Below, one piece after another: positions 42,984 to 56,500 of a stretch of 64,000 nt of DNA (position 1 is the stretch's first letter; each line of letters opens with the position of its first letter). Source of the stretch: Symbiodinium kawagutii (Eukaryota > Sar > Dinophyceae > Suessiales > Symbiodiniaceae); the NCBI GenBank assembly GCA_009767595.1, contig VSDK01010338.1, positions 481,841 through 545,840 of the forward strand, given 5' to 3'. The translations under genes and the position numbers were made by a program. The notes beneath the pieces are model-generated. The model saw only the letters and a program-made list of their open reading frames with translations. It did no database searches and was not told where the DNA came from.

Positions 42984-45161
42984 AAATTCGCCAATTCTCA
43001 CGGAAATGCTGGGTCACCTTGGTTGGCGCTTCTGTTAGGTGCCAATTTCAGCGGTGCCATTTCAAGGTTCCTCTCAGTCGGTGGCTGCTGATCGGTTGTG
43101 ATCCCACCAACTGGTTTCGGCCCATGAAGGGCTTCCCACGGTCCACCAAGTGACCAGCCGACGTCGCGCATAGAATGCACCAAACGAATCGTCCCCGGGA
43201 GGTGGCTAAGGGATGCAGACCCCACATCTCGGACAGTTGGTATTTCCAAGCAGCCTCATGGCGGGACCAGCTTCAATCAATGCATCATTACCCGCTATGG
43301 TTTTGCACAAAATATCGCAAAATTGACCATTGCCTTTGCCATTTCTTCACCAACCTTCCAACCCTTCCTTTGGAAGTTGCCATCTCCTAGTTCGAGCCAA
43401 CATTTGGGGGTCTCAATGTTTTGAGTGGCTGATTGTTTGCTCAGGATGAACCATAGTTGAACTTCTTGACTCCAACTGTCGATGGTTTGTCAACCTTGTC
43501 AGTCAGAGTGAGTCATTCCTCCGGCTTTAGTTGGACGGGCGGGGATGCAGAGGCACAAGTGATGTCACGTTGCCTGGGCCAGCGCTTCAATTTTTTCGGC
43601 ATGCTTCCATCGCTGCCAGACAAGCCCGTACCAGGTATGCTGCTATTCCAAGCGACGCATTTTTCCAAAGGGCCAAGAAAGAGCTGACACTGATCAAGTA
43701 CAATCAGTTGAAACAGGAGAAGGGGATATGAATCTAGCCAGAATTTCATGTTACCATCGATTGCTCGTATCAAAAAAGCTTGTGAATTGAGAGATTTTTT
43801 GAGTTTTAGACAATCTTTTGATGATAAAGGCAAGTTGGGCCAAGAACAGCAGGTATACAGCTGGATTGTCAACTGCTCGTTGACGACCCTTCTCAGGAGA
43901 TCATGCTTCTCAACCGCAAAGGTCAGCAAGATACTCAGCAGCGATTGCTTGGGGTTGTGCCTGGGGCTGCCGTCTTGAAACGAGGCGCCGCAAAGGTACG
44001 ATTGCATGGCCCAAGAGAAGCCCAGGTCTGTACGCATGGCGGTTGATCGTTGCCTGGATGGCACATAGGTGTAGTTGAATACGGGTTGATCTCGTTGCTC
44101 TTGTCATTGTTCTTGTTGTTCTAGCCATGACGAAGGTGGCTGCCGTTGTCGTGACCAACATCAACCAACAACTGCGAACATCAATCAACAACATTAACCA
44201 TTATCAACATCAATATCAGCATCATCCAATCAATGTGTTTTCTCGGAAAAATCATCGAAGCTCAGGTCGGTGGACGAGTGCTTGGAAAAGAGCCCGCCGC
44301 CCAGACAGGCTTCCACCCAGCGACATGTTTGGTTTCGGGTTCCCATGAGCTGCTTGTCTTCTCATATTGCTGCATTCTCAACTGACTCACTTCAGCGCAT
44401 GTCAAGCTGAACCCGGGCTGGAGCCCCCCGGAAGTTGCGCTGAGGTTCTGAGATTCTGAACCCGGAGCTTCTTCAGGAGTTGAGGCCAGGAGTTGGCCAA
44501 CAGGTACTCCATGGTTCCACCCTTACGAGTAACATCAACTGACCGTCAAATAACTAGAGCAAGCTGGTAAGGCTTCATACTGTTGCAACTCAAGTAACTA
44601 CTATCGCATACATAACTATTGGGACACTAAACTAAGTATTCTCAACTAGCTCTTGGCGCACGTGGGGCATAGACCTTTGACCAACACTCGTGGTGGTCGA
44701 CGTGTTGCCGCTTCATGGACTCCGCCTGAAGATCGTTTGATGCTGGGGCGCCAGGGGTATTCAGCGTTATTCCTTTAAAGGGGAAGCTAAGGAGCTTAGG
44801 AGCTACCAGGAGTATCCAGGATCGGTGAAACCAAATGGCAGATGTTTCCAATGTTTTTGTTCCATGTTTATTCCGTGCTTGACCACTATCAACGTCCACG
44901 TAGTTATGTTCGATTCTGATTGGTTGTGTTCTTTCTATGCTGGAATCAAAAAGTCGTACAGCCGTATTCTTGCCTTGAGTTGTACATAAGCGATGGTGCG
45001 TATTCAGATGTTCTCTGTTTCTCCTCTTCGGTTGCCCTTCAGTATCCTTCACTCCGGCATTTCCGCAACTATTTGACGTTCATGGTAATTACTAACCATT
45101 ATTCACCATGTTACCCAAGAAGCCGCGGGGAGGGAGATGTTGGGTGCTCGAACCTTCGCAG
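42984..45161. other. Interval with competing weak ORFs
   Basis: It has a 183-codon minus ORF (43513-44064) against a plus frame with RFNFFGMLPSLPDKPVP at about 43590-43640, some CATCAACCAACAACTGC words at 44155-44230, and a repeat C copy at 44741. Nothing is firm. Confidence 0.35.
44741..44812 (+). repeat. Repeat C, copy 6 (partial)
   Basis: GGCGCCAGGGGTATTC, then TTCCTTTAAAGGGGAAGC, then GGAGCTACCAGGAGT. Confidence 0.6.
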
Positions 45162-45305
45162 GTTGCTGCTCCGTTCGGGTCGGTCTGGAGCTTGGAATCG
45201 ATTCGTTTTGGCAACGAAGCTCGAGGAAATCATTGGAAAATACCCTTTTCCAGCTGGTTGACTGACGCGTTAGTTCCGGGCATGGGACCAAAGGCTCGCT
45301 TTTAG
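45162..45305 (+). CDS. Orphan candidate exon
   Basis: After CCTTCGCAG it reads VAAPFGSVWSLESIRFGNEA, then RGNHWKIPFSSWLTDALVPG to a stop. The function is unknown. Confidence 0.33.
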   Translation, partial: VAAPFGSVWSLESIRFGNEARGNHWKIPFSSWLTDALVPGMGPKARF

Positions 45306-46868
45306 CCTTTGGCAGAGAAGGCGATGGAGAGAGAGACAGAGAAACAGAAAGAAAGAGCAATCAAAATATCATTCGGCATCTTTTCCACTAATTAGGTGCG
45401 AAATTTTACCAAAATGGCACAAATGATGGAAAGAACGGGAGACTGAACGAGAACCACAAGTTCTGGCACCCCTTTCACTGGAACAAGCCCAGCATTCTGA
45501 AACTGCACCACCAAGGCCCAGCCGCGTGTCCCACGTTGCGACGGCAGAAAAGACTGAGTTGCAAGTGCTGCGAGCCATGTGATGTTTGGGACACGATGAA
45601 TATGTATCAAGGAGAAACCCGCTTCACGGTGATTATAGTCTACCCAAAGTTGGGTCGGTGCAGCAGATGAACTACTGCAGTTCATTAAGAGTTATCATCA
45701 AGCAGTATCAACCCTCAATACCTAACCACTGGCCATCACAATTGATTTGCCACTGTGAATGCCGACTTCTGATTGTTTTTCCAATATGCATCATATTGCA
45801 CAGCAGTTGGGAGGCACGTGGGGCCTTGCCCGGAAGCTGACACCATTTGACACTGGCCGATCGCTGAGAATCGCCCTGGCTCTAGCCCCATAAGTTGCAG
45901 CAGAGACATGTCGTGGGTGAACACAATATGGATCCACACGTGAAGGGTATCCTCAGTGACTCACCCATCCCCAGCTGTGCTTATGGAGAAGCACCATTGA
46001 TGGACACAGAGGCAAGCTGCTTGGAGAGAGCACAGGGGGGGCTGTGCCAATGAGAAGCATTGGCCCGAAGAAAAAGCCTAAATGAAGCGAACAGATGCGA
46101 ACAGCTTACCCGAGAATGCATCCACTCACACACATTCACGGACGGTAGCCTTCGGGAAGAGCCTGCGCCATGACTACATGATCTACATGGGTTTGGAGAC
46201 TTGGAGGGAGAGAATGGCTGTTTTGTTTTGGGCCAATTCATGATGCAGAACATTGATGCGATACCGTTTCGTAGCTCATCAGAGCAGATCAATGGACAAC
46301 TGCAAAGACTAACGCAGGATCAACCAAATGATGGCTGCCCGACTGACTTCGGTGTCAGGTTTTGTAAGGTCTCTTCGCGCTTCCGGGGCCTGGTCCGGCA
46401 CCTGAGCATCCTCGATATCCCCGCACGTCCCAGACCAAAGGTGTCCTCAAAGTTTGTGATGTGCCCTTGGCACCCTCGAAATTTGTTGAAGATTGGTGAT
46501 CATTGTTGAACATTGCATTGATTTGATGGAAACATGGGCCATTGCACTGGGGCATCGTTTTGTTTGCCGCTGCTTGGCTCTAGGACATGAAGCAAGAAAA
46601 GGGCGAGGGCACACAAGATGCCAGCGGGCTCAACCCATGCGGTTCATTCATTTTCTGGCAGCGCTGACATACCTACAGTATGTCTATGCAGTCTCGGACA
46701 TCCTGACTGGATTGAAGATGCTTGGCACAACAGTTTCTGTCAGACAGACCCAAGTATCTTGGGACCACTGCAGGGAAGGGTTCCTTTGCCGCGGCAGACC
46801 TACTGCAGTAGTTTAGTCCAATTTTTCAAAGTGTTTATTTGAGCTACCAACTTGAATGCCGCTACCAG
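45306..46868 (+). other. Region upstream of the YWTD gene
   Basis: A plus frame at about 45400-45665 is open in two overlapping readings and cannot be settled. A short Cys exon may lie at 45975-46053 (see next entry). ORFs of about 100 codons at 46201-46509 and 46493-46816 lack splice-site or motif support. Confidence 0.35.
45975..46053 (+). CDS. Candidate Cys-containing exon upstream of the propeller
   Basis: After CCCATCCCCAG it reads CAYGEAPLMDTEASCLERAQ, then GGLC and TGA. The Cys spacing suggests a small disulphide unit of the receptor-like gene that follows. Weak. Confidence 0.3.
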
Positions 46869-46977
46869 GATGCCAAGGGGACTGGCATTAGATCTGAAGG
46901 AAGGCCGCATGTACTGGACAGAGGATGGCACGATGAAGTTGAGAAGCTCCACTCTTGATGGGCAAGACCTTCGAGAT
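46869..46977 (+). CDS. YWTD exon 1
   Basis: After CCGCTACCAG: MPRGLALDLKEGRMYWTEDG, then TMKLRSSTLDGQDLRD. The GTGCCT donor is in phase 0 with exon 2, giving DGQDLRD-VIVKTEVQ. Confidence 0.7.
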
Positions 46978-49900
46978 GTGCCTGCGGCACTGAGGGACAA
47001 CGTAGGGCAGAAGTTGTATCCAGAAGGGAATTTGTGAGCATGACATGTGTGATAGTCTGTGATTTGTGAAGCATGGGCTTGTGCAAGAATCAGATAATCA
47101 GCAGCAAGCGAGAGCATTCGGCCTTTTGGTGTTCAATGCAAGCTTTCCGTTTCCCTGCAAACTCTTGCAACAGTGAACTTAGTGTCCTCCTGTGGTGCTC
47201 CTTTCATTCTATTCATTGTATAGGTTCTTGGATGTTCTTGGTCTGATTTTCCTTTGCAATTCGTAACTCTGTTGGTGGTTGCTGGAGGTGATAGTGAAGA
47301 CTGAAGTCCAGGAAGGCCCACGAGACATTGCCGTAGATGTCACCACCCGAAAGGTGTATTGGACCGCTCTCTGTGGCTTGCGTCGGGCCAATCTGGATGG
47401 CAGCAACGAAGAAGCTGTGTCAAGTGCAGACTTTGCATCAGGTGTTGCGATCTGCAACGGCTCAGTTTTCTGGGCTGACTGGATGCACGGCCAAATTTTT
47501 CGCCGGGACATGACAAACTCGGGAACTGAGGAGCGCATTGTGACAGGTCTCGCTTCACCAGTGGGTATCGCCGTGGACCCTTTCAACCCGCACATCTACT
47601 GGTCCGACATAGGTATTGCTAGAACTCAGCGCGCTTATCCAGATGGCAGCCACATACAGTTGCTGAACATGAGCTGGGCTATTATGAACACCTATGGCAC
47701 TCAGCATGTTCAGCAAGACTTTGCAACTAATTTGCTGCATATTTTGGAAAGTGTATGTTTGAAGTGGTAAAGTGAGCAAGCCCGTCTTAGCTGGGGAAAA
47801 CCAGTGTTGGCACTAAACTCGCACTTTCATGGATCTTTAGGATGAGGTAGGTGATTAAGTTTTGTTTCATGCGTGCTCCTGGGATGAATTTGGGGACTTT
47901 TCAAGTCTTAAAGACCTGACATTGCCACACATGATCTCATTTAAGATGCAGTAGGTCAAGTTGTTAGCGCGTTTGCTGTCGTCTCTTCACTGGCGCCAGG
48001 TATGGCTGTGGATGCGAGGTTGGCAAAGTTGTACATGACCGACTTCGAAAAGACAGGTGAGCTAACTGGTAGGAGCACCGACTATGAAGGCAGAATTATC
48101 CGCACCAACTTAGATGGAAGCCAGGCAGAGGTGTTGATCAACGAACCAGGCGACGGATTTGGCATGCTTTTGTTTCTGGCATTTTCTGACTCGCTGCCAC
48201 CGAATTGCACGCTCTTCGTAACATGGAAGTGGATGGACATTTTCAGAAAATAGACATTGATTGATGCACTTAATGGCAATATAATGCAATATGTACTGCT
48301 TGGTGTTGGCATTGCTTCCACCAGGCCCTCAGACTTCTCATTGGCCCATTTGGTTGAGACGCAACTATTTGCAACTTCCACAAGTTGAAATGTCTTAAGT
48401 GTGTCTTTGCATGCCCTTCCCGAGATTTGTGCCTGGTAAATGCAGTGCTTCATCCCGTCACCCACGACTTCATAGCTTGTAGTCGTACGTTTATGGTGTC
48501 ACTTGTGTGCAAGATGCATTTTGCACGCATTTGCACGCACTGGAGGCCCCAGGTAGGAAGCTACCTTCATTATCTTTATTGATGGCTGATGCGTGAATAA
48601 AGAAGGTCCACGGTCCACCACCATCCATAAACAGCGTCCATCCTGACTTCCTAGTGATGTGTAGGTATGCCTCGCGAGCATCAAAGCACACTCCCAAGCG
48701 TGTTATGCATACATATCATACATATGCGTGCTGGGGGGAAATGCAAGCAGCTACATGGTTTGACGTGGTAACACGTGGTGACCTGCCAGAAAAAGTTGTA
48801 TACTATGCCCGAAGCTCAAACAGTTGCTGTCAGGCATGAGCATGCCGTATGGCATAGCTGTGGACCCACCTGCAAACCGGGTGTATTGGACAGACTTTAA
48901 GGCTGGACGCATCCAGCGCCTCTCACTGCGCTGTGCCAGTGGACTCCTGGAGGTGCCAAGTAGGATGAATTCCACCCTGGTGAAGGCTCGGTCTCACAAC
49001 CCGATTTTGCCTGATTCTCAATTTATTTTTTTCCAGGTGAGGATTGTATAGGGTTGTTAGGTTTTATTAGAATTGTTTTCTCCTGCTCCGGCTCTGCTTC
49101 CTCCTCCTCCTCGTCCTCCTCATCTCCTCCAGCTTCATCGCGTGATCGCAGCTTTCGATCGCTGTGGGTCCTGCTGCCTTGCATCTGCATGTCGCAAGCT
49201 CCAGAGTCCAGTGGGCTCTACCGGACCCGACTTGCATCTCGCAAGCTGCAGATCCCAAGGTCTGCCAGTAAGAATCTCAGAAGACATGCCAGATGGAATG
49301 CGAGTAAGGATGTCAGAAGATATGTCAGATGGAATGTCGGAAAACATGGAAAGAATGTCAGAAGATGTGTCAGATGGAACGTCAGATATGCATACCAGAC
49401 GGACTGCCGGAAGGTATGCCAGATAAAACGCCCGTGCCCGTGCCAAATATAATTCCAGAAAGAATGTCAGAATACATGCCAGAAGTTATGTCAGATTGGT
49501 ACATATTAGTAATTACGTGAAGGTGGGGAACACATAAAGTATAGGTATAGGTTCATTTTGTTTGACTGGCTGTTGAAATAAAGCATGTGTTTTTTGCCGC
49601 AAGTCTGTTGCCAGGTCGAACATGGTGAGGCACTTCATGGTAGTTCGATTAGGGTGAGCTGCCCCGCCGGTTATAATGGCACCGTTACTCTTTCTTGCAG
49701 AGACAGCAGATTTGACTTGAATCGCGGCAAGTGTGGGAAGCGCTGCGCAGAAGGTTCGCAAAGCTTTCAGCTGCCTGGAGATGTGTCGTATGTTGTGGAT
49801 TACCTGGAAATGGACGATCGAGGCGATGTTGTCACGGAGTGCCCTAGTCCGTTGGCTGGTACTGTGCGACTTTACTGCCAGGATGGGAAGGTGCTTGCCC

Positions 49901-52900
49901 GTGAAAATGAGTGCCGGCAAGCACGACCTTGTGCTGCAGGAGACTTTCTGCTGGGCCATGCGCTACTGCAGCACACAGCCATGGATCATGGCATCATGGA
50001 AATGGGAAGATGCCCCGAAGGCTTTGAAGGAGAGCTGCGACGTAGAGTGAAACAAAGTGACATCCAGTGGCACATTAAAGTGATATCTCTTCACATATCA
50101 TTGAGCATATTAAGCAGTGGCACATTGTCTAGATCATAATTTGCAAGGTGCAGGTGCCATGTGATCGCGACACTTCAACATAGCATGCCTACAGCCGACA
50201 GAATGAGTAAACTTGAAGCATTCGGACTCAAATAGTGGGGATCGGACCGGGATGGAACATGCATTTTGCAATTTCGTTCCCTGTAGGATATTATTTTTTA
50301 CAGTGCGAGGAGAAGAGGGATGGAAAGGTCGAGTTTGAAAGCTTTCACATTAAATCACCGTACTTACTGAAAAGCTCAAAGCCTTCAATTGTTGGACTTG
50401 GTGCTTTCCAGAAACCTGATCGCGAACCCCTGACAGGATGGTGCACTCATACTGAAGCACAACAGCTCGTGCGTACCATTGTGCAATACGGTCGCAAGTC
50501 TGTGGGTAGATGACGGCGCAGTGGAGGTGCACAAAGCAACATGGGCCACTCCCCTCCCCAGACATTCTTACATGGCATTTGGTTGTAGGATAGGCTTTGG
50601 CCACCATTGCCTCCCCGAAAGGTCCACCATGGAAAGATCACTGAGGGCGGCAAGGTGAGAATGACATGCCCTTCTGGCTCGGCGGGACAAGGCAGGGCAG
50701 GGCACAAGACGTCCAGAGTACCCTGTTTGGGAGATGAGTGAAATCAGTTGACGCTTGACGCACACCGGAGCTGATTGAAGGTGTGTACCTATCCTGCGAT
50801 AACGGCTACATCAATGTCACCAAGAGCACATGCCGGCGCTCCCCTTTTTGCCCTGGTGGATCACTTTGGGCATCTTGCCGTAGGACCTGTGGAGATCTGG
50901 GTTTCGAAATGCTAGAAAGATCTCTATTATATGAATGTTTGACATCTATCTACAGCTACATGGGTAGCAAAGGGATGGGCACTCGGTGGGCTCTTGGGAG
51001 GCTCCAGGAGACTGCTTTGTTGCAGCGTTCACCTGGGTCAACGTGGGCAGCAAGTGATGCCAGTTGACAAATTGTTGGATCTATTTGGATCCTAAGCATG
51101 GGGGTAGCTTACAACATGATAATTCTTCCCGTTACCATGCAGTTGCGTTTCCAGTTGATGAAGGGTTTCAACTATGGAATGGAAACAGATTGGGAATTGC
51201 TAAGCTTTCTGCTTTTGGCTTGAGATGGAGTCTTGAAGATCGGGATGGCAGCTGGAGCCGAGGTGTCAGGAGCAGAAATCCTTCATGGCGACCTGGATGA
51301 TCAAGACCAGGTCGTTCTGGGATGTCCTCACGGCTTTTCCGGATTTTTAGATCTGACATGTCAGAAGGGCATCGTCCTGACTGAAGGCCGCTTGGATTCT
51401 TTTTATTCGGCATTCTGTAGAGAGTGGTAGAACGCTCATAGAAGATCACAGACATAGCAAGTTTGGAGGAAACATGTTTCCAAGAGAAAGTAATACTGCT
51501 GCTTCTGTGGGATGCTACTGGATGATAATGGTAAGCTTTCGGCTCTTGTGAAAGCTTGGCGTATTGCCCATCCTGACATGTAAGGTACTTGTCACAAAAT
51601 GTCCGAGTTACTTGCCAGAAAAAGATGGAGGTGACAAGTCGTTTTGTTGCTGCCCGTGTACGTGAACGCTCGTGGCTCACAAAAATTCCATGACATCACC
51701 GTTTAGTGTGATTTTTTCTAGTTGGCCAATCGTAAAGAGGTAGCTGCTTCAACACTCTGGCAATATGTCAAAAGTTGATTGCATGATCCATCATGGGATA
51801 GCAAAAATCGCATCTCCACGCTTTACTTCAGACCTGTTTCGGGCCTTGCTTGACGCTGTGTCGGCACGTGCCTGAGTTTCTTGTGACTGCAAATTGAACA
51901 AAGATGGCTGCTTCACATTCCTTCCTGAGGACATGGTTTGAAGTGGATCCACTGGATGCTTGGCAACACTTGCTGGTTCAACACAGTGTGGCTTTTTTTG
52001 GAGTGGTGAACAAGGATAAAAACAACAGCTTGCTCCCCTTGTGAGGGGACAGGTTGAACTTGGTTGGACCGCTTTGGAGGATTTGTTTGCCAAGTGAAAG
52101 TAGCAGAAAGCAACACAAGCTGCTGCAGCTTGGTGAAAACATATAAGATATATACTGTAAAGCAATTTCCTTTTGTGAATTCTCTAAAAGCATGTATATG
52201 TTCAGAACTATGTGTGCATACTCGCTTCTGCAAGTTCCCTAAGGAACGGCCGACATCAACCAGCACCGCAGCTGCTTCCGATCCATCAGAAAAACTGCCC
52301 ATCCCGAAAAGGGAGGACATGCTGGATGAAGATCATGCAGCTCCAGGGCTGCTACTTGTCTTTCAAGCAAAATCACTTCATGAACACGTACCCATCTCAT
52401 CTTGCTAAAGATCGTGTCTCCTTTAGCCGATGTCTAAAGGATGTTGGCATGGCCGAACATGGTCAACCATGTTTTCAAGTTCTGCACGAGAAAATGTTTT
52501 GCCATTGATGGACCGGCTTAGAGCCATGTTTTGGTCCGGAGGTAGTACAGCAAGTCTTGGTTGCTTGGTCATCTTTGGTCATCCTTGGCCATCCTTGGTT
52601 ATCCTTGGCCATCCTTGGTCATCCTTGGCCATCATTGGTTATCCAGTGTTTGGACGATGTATCGAGGTTGATCGCTGTGGTGCTGACATCCGTGCTGACG
52701 TGCCTCGCCGGCCTTGGCATCCTTGGTTGGCTTCGAGCGCGCAAGCGTCCAGGCCAGGCGAGGCTAGGTGGCAAGTGTCCATTGCATCGTCAGGTCCACA
52801 GTCTTGATCTGGTTTGATCATGTTTGATGCAGGATGTGACTGCAACATTCAAAGGTCTCATATTTCTACACATATTTGCACTTTTTTCTGTCAATTTGTC

Positions 52901-53499
52901 TCTCTCTTTGTACTTCTATTTACGTCCTGTTTTTGCATCTAGCCATGTCTTTGATCTATCAATTTTTTTGCCGACTTTCATATCTGCGAACATTTGTTTA
53001 ACCTCTTTCATTTGCCTACATGGGTACATTTGGAGGGTGTGAGTGTTCTGGGTGAATCGATGTTTGTTGTGATGTTTCTTGCTTTTCAGTTCAGGTACTG
53101 TATGTGGTTTTTGTGGTTTTTGGATAGTTCCTCGTGGTTTCCTGGCTTGGTTTCTGTCGTGTGCATTCCTTGGCTTCTGCGGCTTTTGTTTTGTAGTGGG
53201 TTCTTATCTGACTTGGCTATTTTTGGCATTAAACGTTTCGTAGCAAATGTGGTATAGGTTCTTTGGAGTTTAACTGACAGCCAAGGGTTCTGATACCTTG
53301 CAGTGGCTGACGGTGTCAGCAACAACGATAACAACAGCCCACTACTTTGCAGAGTGTACTTTACTCGCCTTCGGCTCTGCTGAACTCCTTGGAGACGGCG
53401 ATGGAAAAAAAACAGAATCGCAGCCACTAACACAAAGATAAGAACGACTCCACCGACAAGAGTGGCATAATATGATAGATTGCCCCCACCACCACCACC

Positions 53500-53551
<52 letters not shown>

Positions 53552-56500
53552 GCAGCAACAGCAACAACAGCAGCAACATCCATGACAACAGCAACACCGG
53601 CACCAACACCGACACCAACACCACCAACAACACCAAGCCCACCAGCACCACCAACCAGCAACAACAATAACAATAACCAGCAACAGATGCACAAATTGTC
53701 CGGATCATTCGAAATGGCTGGTGTTTTGTCCAAAATGTAGCCAAATCGATTCAAAATGAGAGGTGTGAGATCCAAAATGCTGAAAATTCCGCACGTGATC
53801 GAAGGTATTCTAGATATATCTTGGAAATCTTGATAGAATCCATCTGCTAGAAAAGTTAATATATATTATATTTCATATACTTAGAATATCTTGGGCATGT
53901 TCTGCCCAAATTGCTGCAAACATTTTGTCCAAACTGCTGAGGTGTTCCGCCCATTTATTTCCAAAAGTCTTGTGCATGAGCGGCGATGTATCCAAAATGC
54001 GGCATTCATTGGTAAACCCCATGCACAGTGTGAGGTGCCAGCTCCAAAATGTTGTAAGCTCCGCGGGGCATGAGAGAGGGTGGTGCAGCAAATTCCCGGA
54101 GCAGTCAAATCCCCATCGCTGACATCCTCAACTCTCGCGTCCTCATCACTCACGTCTTTGTGAATCGCGTTTTCACTCACATCCTCATCACTTAAACCCT
54201 CATCATTCACATCCACAACTCTCAGGTCCTCATGAATCAAACCCTCATTATTCACATTCAGCACTTTCACATCCTCAACTCTCACCTCAACTCCAGTACC
54301 CTGGTGGCTCACATGGTCATGATTCACATCCACATCTCTCACATCCTTATCTCTCTTTGTAGCACTTCGTTCCTTCCAGCTGCTTTTACGCGACAGGCGC
54401 GGCGCTTTATGAAGTACCGTTGCGAGGTATTCTATCGATCTATTTGATCTATTTGTTTCTTCGCGAAGAATTGTCCGATCTAAAACAACATGTCGTTCTC
54501 GTCGGGTGCAATTTGATGAAAGTCTGATCCGAGATGGCACATGCAACTACATCCCCACAGGTTCAAGCACTCACGCGTTTGTGTTGAGAACTTGCAAGTC
54601 TAGCATTCGCAAAGTGTATAATTCAAATCGGTCCTGCTCATGCAAGTTTTCTTCTCTCGGGCGGTGGTCTGGATTCCCATGGAATCCCTGGGACGCGGTG
54701 ATGTTACATAAAGCGAAGCTGTTTTCTTCTTTCTTACAATCACACGCTGGAGTTTGTGTGGGTAGAGTGGCAGCCCACTGTGTTCAGCCATGTTCAGCAA
54801 TAGACATTTCCGCTAAAGGATAGTATTATTTTCATAGATGTTCATTGTGATGGGATCGCAATGGTGCTTGGAGCTGTCTAGCTCAACAGCATGATGTCAA
54901 GGAAATTTGGATCTACATTATCAGTAGTATACCGTGAAGCTGACTGGTGTTTTGATGTTTTTCTTCGCATCTCGCGGTGGCTAGTTCTCATTAACCGCTT
55001 TAAACAGATCTCGAGACTACCTGGATGCTGCTGATGGTTCGCAAATATTCTTCCTGTATCCTGCAGTATTTTTCAGCAGCAGCATGTGGTTGACTCCTTG
55101 GTTTGAACTGCCCTCGAACAGACAGCGCAGAGAACTTGGAGCACTTGGAAGTAGCAGCAAGACAACTAGGAACAATATAACGCAGGCTACTGTCGGCTTT
55201 GGCACAAGCCTGAGTCAGTGGTACTTAAATCTGATTTGTAGTCAAAGAGATTCAAGGGATTTCTCCGCATCAGCCGCGCAGGTAGCATTGCCGGTGGAGA
55301 ACGGGTGGAATTTTCGAATCTCCTAGCGATCCTTGCTCCGTTGACTCAGTCGGCTGCTGCAAGACCTGTCATTTTTTCGTGGAATTCAAGGACAGATGTT
55401 CCAAGACCATGGAAATTGTGTACAGCTTTCATCGTGCTCGTAGCGTGCATATGTGCGTGTGTCAGTTTGTGGTTTATTTTCGGAGACCTTTGCATTTTAA
55501 GTGGATTGTGCCATCGAGCGCAGCTTTGCGATGGATTGTGATGGTTGATCCGAATGGCTACCTTTCCATTTTTGTTCAACATTGGAAGGATGACTGCAGA
55601 ATGGCCCAGAGGCAAAGTGCAAAATCTCGTAGCGTCTTTTCAGCAAAAGATAAGATAGCGAGAACGCATGATGAAACGGAAGACAAACGGAATATTTGCG
55701 GAGTGATTTTTCATGTGGATCTTGAAGGGAGGTTCGTATGCCGCAACTGTCATCCTGCTGCTGAGGTGGGAGAATTGTTCTTCGAAACGCGCGCACGCCG
55801 CTTTTCCTTTCAGCTGCCTGGGCAGGGCCGGCAGTTCATGTGGGAGGATGGCACCATCCAAAGGGTGGAGCGAATTCGCAAGATGCTCGGAGCTAGAGGA
55901 AGTCATTGATGGTGTCTTTCAGTGGTCAAGTCACAAGTAAAAACATAGAAGAGCGTTGCATAAACATTTGCTGCATCATTCTGATCATGCTACCTGTTTC
56001 GAGAATGAACTGATCTGCCCTGCTTTCTGGAGAGCGGTGCATCAACATTTGCTGCATCATTCTGATCATGCTACCTGTTTCGAGAATGAACTGATCTGCC
56101 CTGCTTTCTGGGGTTTCATGTGTTTTTTTTCCGGCCTGTCTCCAATCCTTCAATTCGAACTCTGGCCCAAGGAATGTGGTTTGGTGGAGAACACAGCATC
56201 TAGATCCTGCTTGGCAGCAGTTCAGGCACAGCAGTTGCAAGCATGGGAAAATGTCAGGTCCAGCTTTGAGAAAAGGCGTCTTTTTGAAAGCTCCGCTGCC
56301 AGTACTGCATGGCTGTGGCCTGCCAGGTGGGTTTGCACACCGCAATGCCGACTTGAAGGCGAGCTTCATGACATGAAACCTGTAGAATCGAAGTTCCACA
56401 GCTGCTCGACCTGAGTTTCAGTGTTGTCACATGTCTCGGTGTGACATGGCATCATGTGTCTTGCATTGTTGGGACTTCATGGGACTTCACTTGACGATGC

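Noticed and set aside
43513-44064. 183-codon minus ORF
   Set aside because: Length alone is weak evidence here. Low-quality codon use, a competing plus frame, no motif.
45400-45665. Open plus frame of about 88 codons (HFHWNKPSILKL region)
   Set aside because: Two overlapping frames look equally coding and no splice site decides between them.
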